A stretch of DNA of 64,000 bases. Origin: Pseudonocardia acidicola (GTDB lineage Bacteria > Actinomycetota > Actinomycetes > Mycobacteriales > Pseudonocardiaceae). The notes under the pieces were generated by a model. The model did not search any database, was not told the DNA's origin, and saw nothing but the letters and a program-made list of their open reading frames with translations. The position numbers and the translations under genes are program-made. Shown here in pieces: positions 24,176 to 31,626 of the stretch (positions are counted from its first letter, which is position 1; the number at the start of each line of letters is the position of its first letter). The DNA lies in the NCBI RefSeq assembly GCF_012911935.1, contig NZ_JAAXLA010000017.1:36634-100633 (forward strand). Reading direction: 5' to 3'.

Positions 24176-24653
24176 TCAGACTACAACCGCGACATCAACC
24201 CGAGTGTGAACGGATGTACGCGCCCGAACGCAAATTGACTCCTGACCTGCACGCGATGCCCCACTAGCCGGACCTCTGGGGGCCTCGAATCAAGAGCGCC
24301 ACTCTCGCCGTCATCGTCGACGACCTCCTCTAACGGGGCCAGCGCTGGTGCGCGGTGCGGAGACGGGAAAATCTCGCCCTGACCGGGCGCCCAGGACGTG
24401 CCCCCTGAGCTTGCGCGACCACTGCGGTACGGCGGGGCCGTCTGTGGGCCGCCTGGGCCGTCTCTGGACCACGAAGAGCGACGCTGACGGGCAGAGACTA
24501 TCCCCGCTGGTCAGCGCCGCTTTCGACGCGTGGGTCAGGCACCCTGCTTGGTCTCCCGGAAGATCTTGTCGCGCTGTGTGCAAACGGGGAGGCCGCGGGC
24601 TGGCTGGAGAGCCGGCCTCGTGTGGTCACTGGCGAGGCCGGGCTCCCCAACGG
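24176..24653. other. Non-coding stretch with dispersed-repeat copy B
   Basis: No supported gene lies between the glycosyltransferase and the DUF1508 gene. The notable content is the repeat copy at 24500-24576 and the flanking GGCCGTCT-rich sequence shared with the 18.7-kb region. Confidence 0.5.
24500..24576. repeat. Dispersed ~77-bp repeat, copy B
   Basis: Homologous to 18775-18850 (shared CCCCGCTGGTCAG, CCTGCTTGGTCTCCC and TCTTGTCGCGCT-like blocks). On the minus strand it encodes ...DKIFRETKQGA-stop (stop at 24535). It follows the DUF1508 gene on the same strand, as copy A follows the 126-residue gene. Confidence 0.6.
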
Positions 24654-24836
24654 TCAGGACGCGACGTCCTCGATCTTGGCTCCGTCCGCTGCCCTCTGAA
24701 CCGACTCGCACCCCTTGTGCGCAGCCGCCTTCGACTCGTAGGCCTCGCCGGAGGCGACAATCTGGCCGTTGCTTGCCTTCAGCCGAAAGCGGAACTTGCC
24801 CGCTCGGTCCTCGTAGACCTCGAACTTGCCTGCCAT
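24654..24836 (-). CDS. DUF1508 (YegP-type) small protein
   Basis: 60 residues forming one DUF1508 unit: KFEVYEDRAGKFRFRLKASN, then GQIVASGEAYESKAAAHKG and CESVQRAADGA. The F-x-R-L-K-A-x-NG-x-x-I-x-x-S-x-x-Y pattern is diagnostic. Such proteins are single or tandem small alpha/beta domains of unknown role. This one is a single unit. ATG 24836 is the only sensible start. Confidence 0.8.
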   Translation of the reverse strand: MAGKFEVYEDRAGKFRFRLKASNGQIVASGEAYESKAAAHKGCESVQRAADGAKIEDVAS

Positions 24837-25410
24837 CCAGACCCTCCACAGTGGTCGCTGAACCTCGGTCGGCGGCGGACGTTATCGCGATCATCAAGCG
24901 GCGCGCAGGAGGTGAACACCTCAGGGCACGGCGCGTCACCCCATGGGGCGAACGCGGGGCGGACGGCCTACGAGCCCCCGTCACCGTCCCTGACCTGCCG
25001 TCATAGATCGCCAGGTCAGGGGATCCGAGCTGATCCTCCCTCGCCCTGGCGGTGAAAACCGGGTGGTTCGCCAAGAACGCCGACGCGCTGGATGGCATCA
25101 GCGGCGCCGGCTTGTGACGGGAGCGGGCAGCGGGGAGGCATCACCACGTCCGCCACGCCGTCATACGGGAGGACACAGGGCAGCACGGCGACCAGGGCAA
25201 ACAATCCTCGGCGGGACTGCGTCGAACGGGGGATCCGGGTTCACACAGAAGAGGTCGTCGGGCGCAGGGTGGTGTATCGGGTAAGCCCTAGCGCCCGATC
25301 TATGACGGGTACGTCGGGGACCCGCTTTGCCGCGCCGTGCGAGTCCTCGGCCGCGGCTGAGCAGTTCCGGTGGGTGGTCGGGGTGGTCCTGCGCTCGTAG
25401 GCTCAAGGTC
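24837..25410. other. Gene-poor stretch before the CutA-like gene
   Basis: The short frames here have no protein-like pattern on either strand. I see no repeat, RNA gene or clear promoter. It separates the tRNA-fragment patchwork from the conjugative-element backbone. Confidence 0.4.
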
Positions 25411-25749
25411 ATGACTCAGGTGTTCGAGGTGTCGACCGCTACTCCGACTCGTGAGTCAGCGTTACGGCTTGCCGAGTCTGCAATCGGGGCGGGTCTGGCG
25501 GCCGGTGGGCAGGTCTCCGGGCCGGTGGCCTCGTTCTTCTGGCACAACGGCGAGTTCGGGCAGGGCGAGGAGTGGAAGGTGTCGTTCAAGACGACCGAGG
25601 CTCGCTACCCCGATCTGGAGTCGCACCTGATCGCCAACCATGAGTGGAACAACCCCGAGGTGACGGCGGTCCCGTTGGCGCGGGCGTCAGCGTCGTATGT
25701 CGAGTGGGTTGAGCGCGTGACTGCTCAGCAGGTCCCGCACGGCGCTTAG
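25411..25749 (+). CDS. CutA-like divalent-cation tolerance family protein
   Basis: 112 residues with the CutA ferredoxin-like fold pattern. It has a beta1 VEVSTATP-like strand, an ESALRLAESAIGAGLAAGGQV helix and strand, SFFWHNGEFGQGEEWKVSFKT, LESHLIANHEWNNPEVTAVPL and YVEWVERV. The usual H-P-Y-E-x-P-E motif is H-E-W-N-N-P-E here. CutA proteins form trimers and are linked, weakly, to copper tolerance; short copies are frequent on actinobacterial elements. Its 3' end overlaps the convergent regulator gene by 63 bp, so the two transcripts would be antisense there. Confidence 0.7.
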   Translation: MTQVFEVSTATPTRESALRLAESAIGAGLAAGGQVSGPVASFFWHNGEFGQGEEWKVSFKTTEARYPDLESHLIANHEWNNPEVTAVPLARASASYVEWVERVTAQQVPHGA

Positions 25750-27060
25750 GTCGCGATGCTCGGATAGGCGGCTCGCCACGGCAGCGAGGCGCTGCCGTGG
25801 CCGCACGGACGCGACGTCGCCCATGATCTCCAGACTGGAAACGACGACCGCGGCGGCCTGTTCAACCTCACCGGCGTCGATGTAGGAGTCGGCGAGCCAG
25901 GAGGAGTACAGCGCCTTGTCCCGGGCGTGGGCGTCGCTGTAGCGGCTGAGTGCCGATTCGAGGACCGGCACGGCCCGCAGCGGCCGGCGGAGTTCGCTCC
26001 AGCACCGCCCGGTCATGATCGCGAGTTCGGTCTCGTCGACCCAAGCGGCGTAGTCCGGCGTCTGGCCATTCTTCTGAGTCAGGGCTTCCTCGGCGAGGCC
26101 GAGGTTGCGGGCGGTGGCCTCCGCGTCGCCTTCCAGGGCGAACGTCCATGCGGCTCGTGAGTGGAGGAGGGCCCGCACACCGGGGTCGACGCCGTCCTGC
26201 CGTGCTGCGTGGATTGACTTCTCCGAGATCACCCGTGCTGGTCGGTCGAGGGCGATGAGCTGGTAGGCGTGGAAGGCGAGAGAGTTGCCGGCCAAGCCCG
26301 CCTCTCCGGCCTCCGTCGCGGCGGTGTGGCCCTGGCGGTAATGCTGCTCGGCCAGGTCGTGCCAACCGGCGTCGAACGCGGCCCAGCCGGCCTGTTGGGA
26401 CTGTTCGGCGTGGAGTGACAAGAGTTCGCGGCGCACGGACTCCGAGTTGACTCCGGCTCGCAGGAGGCGGTCCGAGACCTGGGCTTCCGCCGCGAAGAGG
26501 CCGTAGGTGTCGGCGCCCCCGAGGTGGTTGTCGAGCTTGCGCAGTCGGACGAGGCGGCGCTGTAGTTCCTCGACAACGTCGACGGAGATGCGCCCGCCCG
26601 CGTCAGCGCCGAGGGCCGACGCCAGCAAGCCGCCGACGGCGACCGCGGAGGTCGCTCGCAGGAAATCGCGACGCTGCACCGAGGACTCACCCTCTCCCGT
26701 TGCCGTTCCAGTGTCGTCGAACGTCGGCGACGCTACGGAGCCCATAGGAAGCTCGGCAGGGCAATCAGAGGGCAGACGGGGTTCGGTATGCGTGGCGGGC
26801 CTCACAGCTGCGCTGGGGAGCGGGGCGCCGAGCTGGCCCAGCAGGCGGCGATAGACGGCCTGGGGTCGGCTGACGGTGCCGCTCTCCCATCGGCCGACGA
26901 GGCGGGTGTCGAGCCGGGTCCCGCGGTCTTCCTTCGTCTCGAACGCCAGCCTGACGATGTTGTCCACCAGCTCTTGCTGGGACCACCGCATCGTCTCGTC
27001 GCGCCATCGTCGGAGCTGAACGCCCCACGGCTCGCCGGGGATGGCGCGTGGCGCGGTCAC
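25687..27060 (-). CDS. XRE-type regulator with internal twin-arginine-like segment and TPR domain
   Basis: 457 residues from GTG 27060, with a strong AGGAGGGGAGG-type ribosome site. The N-terminal HTH (WGVQLRRWRDETMRWSQQEL, LVGRWESGTVSRPQAVYRRL) is followed by a linker. Around residues 130-152 comes a segment shaped like a Tat signal (QRRDFLRATSAVAVGGLLAS). The rest (to 457) consists of helical TPR-like repeats (AWTFALEGDAEATARNLGLA, LYSSWLADSYIDAGEVEQAA). Streptomyces has many regulators of this shape, some sensing small peptides or ligands. It is at the left border of the conjugative element and may control its transfer. Confidence 0.75.
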   Translation of the reverse strand: MTAPRAIPGEPWGVQLRRWRDETMRWSQQELVDNIVRLAFETKEDRGTRLDTRLVGRWESGTVSRPQAVYRRLLGQLGAPLPSAAVRPATHTEPRLPSDCPAELPMGSVASPTFDDTGTATGEGESSVQRRDFLRATSAVAVGGLLASALGADAGGRISVDVVEELQRRLVRLRKLDNHLGGADTYGLFAAEAQVSDRLLRAGVNSESVRRELLSLHAEQSQQAGWAAFDAGWHDLAEQHYRQGHTAATEAGEAGLAGNSLAFHAYQLIALDRPARVISEKSIHAARQDGVDPGVRALLHSRAAWTFALEGDAEATARNLGLAEEALTQKNGQTPDYAAWVDETELAIMTGRCWSELRRPLRAVPVLESALSRYSDAHARDKALYSSWLADSYIDAGEVEQAAAVVVSSLEIMGDVASVRPRQRLAAVASRLSEHRDLSAVRDLLSSHALNPLDIRR

Positions 27061-27171
27061 AGCGCCTCCCCTCCTGCGGCGCTGTCCTGCGGCAGGGTTG
27101 CCGGGTAGATGCCCTGCGTTGCCGTCCCTCTGACCTGCGATATCCGGCCTGACGCCGGGATCGTCAACGCC

Positions 27172-27345
27172 ATGAGCAACAGTGCACCACAGTCGACTGA
27201 CATTCAGGCCGAATTAGGCGAAATCCGGACCGAGGTCCTGGCGGTGCTCGAGTGGGTCAGTCGCCTCAGGACGGCTCGTCTGCGATGCCTAGCCGACGCT
27301 CGATGGCGTCGAGTCGCCGGACGACCGAGACCAAGTCCGCCTTGA
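27172..27345 (+). CDS. Possible small protein (57 residues)
   Basis: ATG 27172 opens MSNSAPQSTDIQAELGEIRT, a plausible amphipathic helix. However, the second half is Arg-rich and overlaps the convergent XRE gene (27266-27345), where it looks like antisense. It lies divergently from the large XRE regulator. Only the first ~30 codons look protein-like. I give it as a weak candidate. Confidence 0.25.
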   Translation: MSNSAPQSTDIQAELGEIRTEVLAVLEWVSRLRTARLRCLADARWRRVAGRPRPSPP

Positions 27346-27622
27346 TGGCGTCGAGTTCGGCGATCACTGGATCCTCGGCGTCCACGTCAGGCGGGCGCTC
27401 ACCGTCCAGGACGCGCGCGAGCTGATCGCTAGGCCAGCCCAGGGCCTCCGATATTGCAGTGAGTGTTCGGGGGCTACGGCGGCGCGGCTTGAGGTTGTGT
27501 TGCAGCTCGCGGACGGTCATGAGTGCGACGCCGGCCCGCGCCGCGAGTTCCGCCTGCGTCATGTCGAGCTCGGTGAGCCGGTCCTTGATCGCGGCCGCAA
27601 CGGCGTCCCAGTCCTTCGCCAC
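27266..27622 (-). CDS. Small XRE-family repressor
   Basis: 118 residues from GTG 27622 with an upstream GGAGAGGT ribosome site. A canonical Cro/C1-type HTH is present: IKDRLTELDMTQAELAARAG then VALMTVRELQHNLKPRRRSP and LTAISEALGWPSDQLARVL. A C-terminal coiled segment (VIAELDAIKADLVSVVRRLD) may dimerise it. It faces the AT-rich operator at 27727-27749 and the excisionase-like gene. It is therefore the likely switch repressor of the conjugative element. Confidence 0.8.
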   Translation of the reverse strand: MAKDWDAVAAAIKDRLTELDMTQAELAARAGVALMTVRELQHNLKPRRRSPRTLTAISEALGWPSDQLARVLDGERPPDVDAEDPVIAELDAIKADLVSVVRRLDAIERRLGIADEPS

Positions 27623-27726
27623 GTGCACCTCTCCGGCGGCTGATGTTGGGCCTGAGGTTAGCGCTCGCCGGCGGGCCGAAATGGGCGAGTCAGGAGTGCC
27701 GTGAGGTGACACAGCTAGTCTAAGAG

Positions 27727-27749
27727 CTAATATTAGTGTTAATGTTAGT
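27727..27749. promoter_or_regulatory. AT-rich operator/promoter with palindrome and TTAGT repeats
   Basis: CTAATATTAG (27727-27736) is a perfect 10-bp palindrome. It overlaps TTAGTGTTAATGTTAGT (27733-27749), two TTAGT units around TTAAT. This AT island stands out in ~70% GC DNA. It lies between the divergent XRE repressor and the excisionase-like gene, 30 bp before the latter's start. It is a good candidate for both the promoter -10 region and the repressor-binding site. Confidence 0.6.
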
Positions 27750-27778
27750 CATGCGAGTCGATGATCGGGAGGAAGTCG

Positions 27779-28024
27779 ATGAGGCAGTCCGATGGCGCTG
27801 AGGTCAGGGCGATGCCGCGCTTCTACAGCGTCGCGCAGGTGGCACGGATGTTCGGGATGTCGCCGATGACGGTCTACCGGGCGATCGCGGCGGGGGAGTT
27901 CCCCGCGGTGCGGATCCGGGGCCGGTTGATCGTCCCGGCTAAGGCGGTCGAGGCGATGGTTGACGCCGCGGTTGCCGACGGGTCGGTCGTCGACGCGGCG
28001 GCGTGGACGACTGAGGGGGCGTGA
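27779..28024 (+). CDS. Excisionase-like (MerR-type) HTH protein
   Basis: 81 residues from ATG 27779, preceded by GGGAGGAAG. The HTH_17 pattern is complete: FYSVAQVARMFGMSPMTVYR, AIAAGEFPAVRIRGRLIVPA, followed by a short Ala/Val-rich tail. It opens the transfer operon of the element, where small recombination directionality factors usually sit. The matching integrase is not adjacent; the only one in the window is at 14,217. Confidence 0.8.
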   Translation: MRQSDGAEVRAMPRFYSVAQVARMFGMSPMTVYRAIAAGEFPAVRIRGRLIVPAKAVEAMVDAAVADGSVVDAAAWTTEGA

Positions 28025-28027
28025 GCG

Positions 28028-28267
28028 GTGGACAACGTCGGAGTACTGATCGTGTTCGCGATCCTCGGGGCGGTGATCTGTGCGAAGGCGCGGGTCCCGG
28101 CCGGGGCGGTGGTGTTCTCCCTGGTCGGGATCGTGCTGTTCATCAGCACGCCGATGGGCCAGGGAGTGCCGGAGGCAGTCGCGTCGTTCGTGTCGAGGCT
28201 GAACGACACCACGACCCCCGTGCTCACCGAGACGGCCCCGGAGGCCGGTTCGGGGGCCGTGGGATGA
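28028..28267 (+). CDS. Small membrane protein of the conjugative element
   Basis: 79 residues from GTG 28028, with two hydrophobic helices (GVLIVFAILGAVICAKARV and AGAVVFSLVGIVLFISTP) and a polar Thr/Glu/Ala-rich tail. It sits 3 bp after the excisionase-like stop and overlaps the WhiB-like start by 4 bp. Comparable small membrane proteins occur at this position in actinomycete conjugative elements; function unknown. Confidence 0.7.
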   Translation: MDNVGVLIVFAILGAVICAKARVPAGAVVFSLVGIVLFISTPMGQGVPEAVASFVSRLNDTTTPVLTETAPEAGSGAVG

Positions 28268-28701
28268 CCGGGCGGGAGTGGCGGTCGCGGGCCGCGTGCC
28301 GGTCGGTGGACCCGGAGTTGTTCTTCCCGGTCGTCGAGGTGGGGCCGATGTGCGCGGCGCAGATCGAGGCGGCAAAGGCGGTGTGCGGCCGGTGCCCGGT
28401 GTTGGGCGAGTGCTTGTCGTTCGCGCTCGCGTACTTGGCCTACGGGGTCGCGGGTGGGCTGACGGCGGAGGAGCGCCGCGGCGTGGCGGCCGGGCGTGGT
28501 CGGACCGCAGCCCGCCCGGCGGGGCGGCTGGCCGATGCCACGCGCGGGGAGCGGGCCGCGGCTGGCCGGGCGGCGATCCGGGCCGGTCGCGGGGTGCGGG
28601 AGACGGCGCGGGAGTTCGGGGTGATGGAGCGGACCGCGACTCGCTGGGCCGCCCAGGTCCGCGCGCAGCGACAGGCCGGCCGGGGGAGGGGTGTGGCATG
28701 A
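28264..28701 (+). CDS. WhiB-like Fe-S protein with extra C-terminal HTH
   Basis: 145 residues. Residues 1-70 are a WhiB domain: Cys12, then Cys41-x2-Cys44-x5-Cys50 (VCGRCPVLGEC), and the GVAGG turn at 61-65 followed by LTAEERRGV. An additional Cys30 is present. The C-terminal ~70 residues add a basic HTH-like segment (GVRETAREFGVMERTATRWA) not found in ordinary WhiB proteins of ~90 residues. WhiB proteins bind a 4Fe-4S cluster and work with sigma factors. This element-borne version probably regulates transfer genes. It overlaps both neighbours by 4 bp. Confidence 0.83.
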   Translation: MTGREWRSRAACRSVDPELFFPVVEVGPMCAAQIEAAKAVCGRCPVLGECLSFALAYLAYGVAGGLTAEERRGVAAGRGRTAARPAGRLADATRGERAAAGRAAIRAGRGVRETAREFGVMERTATRWAAQVRAQRQAGRGRGVA

Positions 28702-29066
28702 CCGAGCAGGAGGACTACTCGCTGGCGGTGGCCCGGGCGCGCGACGGCGCGGAGGCATGGACGGACGTGGTCCGATACCAACGGGGTGCGGTGCCGGATC
28801 ACACCGATCTCTACGCCCTGGCGGGCGAGCTGGTGCAGACCCTGTACGCGCTGCAGGACCTGGCGGTCGTGCTGCGCGGCCAGGTCGCCGGTTACGCCGC
28901 CGGCCGGGCGGTCTACGACGACTGCCACCAGGTCGACCCGGCCCGGCGGCTGGCGGAGGCCGCGGGCCTGTTGGCGTTGACCCGGGATGCGCTCGGGGTG
29001 GCCGGGCAGCGGGCGAGCGGGTTCTGGTCGGCGATCGGACACATCGGGGTGGAGGTGCCGTCGTGA
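28698..29066 (+). CDS. Hypothetical conjugative-element protein (122 residues)
   Basis: From ATG 28698. It is all-helical: LYALAGELVQTLYALQDLAVV, LAEAAGLLALTRDALGVAGQ, with no membrane segment or motif I recognise. The 4-bp overlaps on both sides (WhiB-like upstream, coupling protein downstream) show that it belongs to the transfer operon. Confidence 0.7.
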   Translation: MTEQEDYSLAVARARDGAEAWTDVVRYQRGAVPDHTDLYALAGELVQTLYALQDLAVVLRGQVAGYAAGRAVYDDCHQVDPARRLAEAAGLLALTRDALGVAGQRASGFWSAIGHIGVEVPS

Positions 29067-30955
29067 CCTCCACCGTTGTGGTCCTGGGCGTGCTGGTCGG
29101 TGCGGCGCTGGTGCTGTGGCGTCGCGGCGCCCGCGCCCTGGCCGTGGTGTTCGCCTTGCTGGCGGTGCTGCCCGCGGTGACTTTGCTGCGCCAGCTTCCG
29201 TGGCCGGCTTACGCCGTCGCCGGTGTTCTGCTCGCCGGAGTGATGTGGCATCGGTGGTCGCGGTCGGCCGCGACGGTGACCCGGTGGAGCATTCGGTCTC
29301 GCCGCAAGGTCGGCGTCGCATCCACCTTGGACGTCGCCCGGCACGCGTCGGGGGCGGCGATGCGGCACCGCGCCGGCACGGTGCGTCCGTCGCTGGCCGG
29401 GCTGTCGCGCTGGCGGCGGTGGCGGCTGCCGACCGCGGAGGTGGCGGTCGAGCTGTGCCGGACCGGCGCGCAGAAGGTGTGGGCGTCGGTCGAGGACGTC
29501 GTGGTGGTGTTCGGTGGCCCGCGGGTGGGCAAGACCGGGTGGCTGGCCGGGCGGGTGCTCGACGCCCCGGGCGCGCTGCTGGTCACCTCCACCCGCACAG
29601 ACCTGCACGACCTGTGCGCCGGCTTCCGCGCCCAGCGGGGTCCGGTGTTCGTGTTCAACGCCGTCGGCCTCGGCGGGCTGGCGAGCACGATCACCTTCGA
29701 CCCGCTGACCGGCTGCACCAACCCCGTCACGGCCACCGAGCGGGCCACCGACATGCTGGCTGCGGTCTCCCGGGCCGGTGGGGGTGACCGGGAGTTCTGG
29801 GACGCCCAGGCCCGCCGGGTCCTCGCCGCCCTGCTGCACGCCGCCGCCCTCGGCGACAAGCACATGCGCGACGTGCTCGCCTGGGTCGCCGACCCCGACC
29901 GTGCGGCCCGCGAGGTGCCGGCATTGCTGCGCAGGTCGGGGGTGGCGGCGTTCGAGCAGGACGCCACCCAGTTCGTCACCACCAACGAACGCACGAGGAC
30001 GTCGATCACCTCCACGGTGATGCCCGCCCTGGGGTGGCTGACCCATCCCGCCGCGGCCGCCGCGGCGCAGCCGGGGCGCGGGTTCGACGTCGCCGAGCTG
30101 CTGGCGTCCCGGGCGACGGTGTTCCTGCTCGGCGCCGAGGAGACCCAGGCCGCCCCACTAGTGTGCGCGCTGACCGGGCACATCGCCCGGGAGGCCCGCC
30201 GGCTGGCCGCGACCGCCCCCGGCGGGCGGCTGGACCCGCCGCTCACGTTGGCCCTGGACGAGGCCGCGCTGATCTCCCCGGTGCCCCTCGAAAGCTGGAC
30301 CGCGGACATGGGTGGGCGCGGGGTGACTATCCTGGCCGCGTTCCAGTCCCGCGCGCAGTTGCTGGCCCGGTGGGGCGAGCACAACACCGCGACGATTCTG
30401 AACAACACCGGCGCGGTGATGGTGTTCGGCGGCACCCGCGATCGCGACGACCTGCAGTTCTGGTCCACCCTGGCCGGGGAGCGGGACGAGCCGATCACCA
30501 CCACCGACCTGCACGGCCGGGTCGCCTCCCGCACCGTGCGCAAGGTGCCGGTGCTCCCCGCCGCGCAGATCGCCAACCTGCCCGCCGGCCGGGTCGTGGT
30601 GATCCGCCGCGGGATCGGGCCGGTGATCGGCCGGGCGCAGATGGTGTGGCGCCGCCGGGACGTCCGCGCCCACCACCGCGCCGCCGCCCGCATCGACGCC
30701 CACGCCCGGTGGCAGCGCCGGCTCGAGGCGGCCCGCGCCCGGCGGGAACAGGTCTTCGAGCGGGTGCTCGCTCGGCTGGCGCGGCGCTGGCCGGACCGGT
30801 TCGGCGAGGCCGCCGCGCGGGTGCGCGACGCCAACGCGATGTTCGCCGAGCTGCGCCGCATCCAGACCCAGCCCGATCTCGTCCCCGCCGACCCCGGCGA
30901 AGGATCGGCGCCAGCAGCCGGGCGGGACGAGCAGGACGGGCGGTGGTCCCCGTGA
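29063..30955 (+). CDS. VirD4/TraG-type conjugative coupling ATPase
   Basis: 630 residues from GTG 29063. Two N-terminal membrane helices (VVLGVLVGAALVLW; VVFALLAVLPAVTLL and YAVAGVLLAGVMW) are followed by a cytoplasmic P-loop ATPase. Walker A is GGPRVGKT (151-158); Walker B is LTLALDEAALI (about 396-406). The TraM-recognition-like segment is GVTILAAFQSRAQLLARWGE, followed by NNTGAVMVFGG. It would bring relaxase-bound DNA to the mating pore. With the downstream MobF relaxase it suggests single-strand conjugation. This differs from the FtsK-like TraB double-strand route of many actinomycete elements. Confidence 0.82.
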   Translation: MTSTVVVLGVLVGAALVLWRRGARALAVVFALLAVLPAVTLLRQLPWPAYAVAGVLLAGVMWHRWSRSAATVTRWSIRSRRKVGVASTLDVARHASGAAMRHRAGTVRPSLAGLSRWRRWRLPTAEVAVELCRTGAQKVWASVEDVVVVFGGPRVGKTGWLAGRVLDAPGALLVTSTRTDLHDLCAGFRAQRGPVFVFNAVGLGGLASTITFDPLTGCTNPVTATERATDMLAAVSRAGGGDREFWDAQARRVLAALLHAAALGDKHMRDVLAWVADPDRAAREVPALLRRSGVAAFEQDATQFVTTNERTRTSITSTVMPALGWLTHPAAAAAAQPGRGFDVAELLASRATVFLLGAEETQAAPLVCALTGHIAREARRLAATAPGGRLDPPLTLALDEAALISPVPLESWTADMGGRGVTILAAFQSRAQLLARWGEHNTATILNNTGAVMVFGGTRDRDDLQFWSTLAGERDEPITTTDLHGRVASRTVRKVPVLPAAQIANLPAGRVVVIRRGIGPVIGRAQMVWRRRDVRAHHRAAARIDAHARWQRRLEAARARREQVFERVLARLARRWPDRFGEAAARVRDANAMFAELRRIQTQPDLVPADPGEGSAPAAGRDEQDGRWSP

Positions 30956-31626
30956 CCCACCCCGGCATGCCCCGTCCGGCCAAGGACGGCGAGTTCGCCC
31001 GCGCCGACGCGCTGGCCGGACTGGCCCGCGAGGTCGAGGGCCTGCGCCGCGCCGTGGACCCGCTGCGCGAGGTCGGCGGCCGGGTCGAGGACCTGGCCCG
31101 GCTGGTCGGGCAGCTCGCCGACGCCCTGGCCGCGGTCACCGCCCGCCCGGGGCCGACCCCGGCACCGTCCTGGCTGATGGCGCCCACTGACCCCGCGGCC
31201 GTGGAGCGGGTGCTCGGGGAGCTGTGTGCGTGGCTGCACGCGGTGTATCTGCGCTACCCCGACGCCGCCGCGTCCCTGCCGGAGTGCTGGCTGTGGCACC
31301 CCGACGTGGTCGAGGAACTGGTGTGGCTGATGCACGCCTGGTGCGCCGCCTATCAGGGCAAGCAGGCCAGCGTGGCGTTGGCGGGGGACTGGCACGACCG
31401 GCAGCGCCCCGGCGTGGTGCGCCGCATCCGCGCTACGGCGGGGTCGTGCTCGTGGGAACGGCACCAGACCCGCCCGGAGTGGGACCAGCGCCTGCGCGGC
31501 GCGGTCGCCGTGCCGGGCGTGGACGCGGTCGCGTCGATCGCCGGCTGGTGGGCCGCCCGCCGCGACGACCCCGCCCCCGAACCGACACCCGCCCCGGTCG
31601 GCGGGAACGGAGCCCATCCCCGATGA
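30952..31626 (+). CDS. DUF4913-like conjugative-element protein
   Basis: 224 residues from GTG 30952. The N-terminus is a short coiled segment (LAREVEGLRRAVDPLREVGG). The core VLGELCAWLHAVYLRYP, CWLWHPDVVEELVWLMHAW, AYQGKQASVALAGDWHDRQR resembles the DUF4913 pattern of actinomycete plasmids (W-HP...L--LW-AW...DWHD...PGV). Role unknown; soluble. Coupled by overlaps to both neighbours. Confidence 0.6.
   Translation: MTHPGMPRPAKDGEFARADALAGLAREVEGLRRAVDPLREVGGRVEDLARLVGQLADALAAVTARPGPTPAPSWLMAPTDPAAVERVLGELCAWLHAVYLRYPDAAASLPECWLWHPDVVEELVWLMHAWCAAYQGKQASVALAGDWHDRQRPGVVRRIRATAGSCSWERHQTRPEWDQRLRGAVAVPGVDAVASIAGWWAARRDDPAPEPTPAPVGGNGAHPR

Noticed and set aside
29209..31617. 802-codon minus-strand open frame opposite the coupling-protein genes
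   Set aside because: Ser/Arg/Ala-rich composition without motifs; the opposite strand carries the VirD4-like ATPase and DUF4913-like genes with clear domains and coupled starts.
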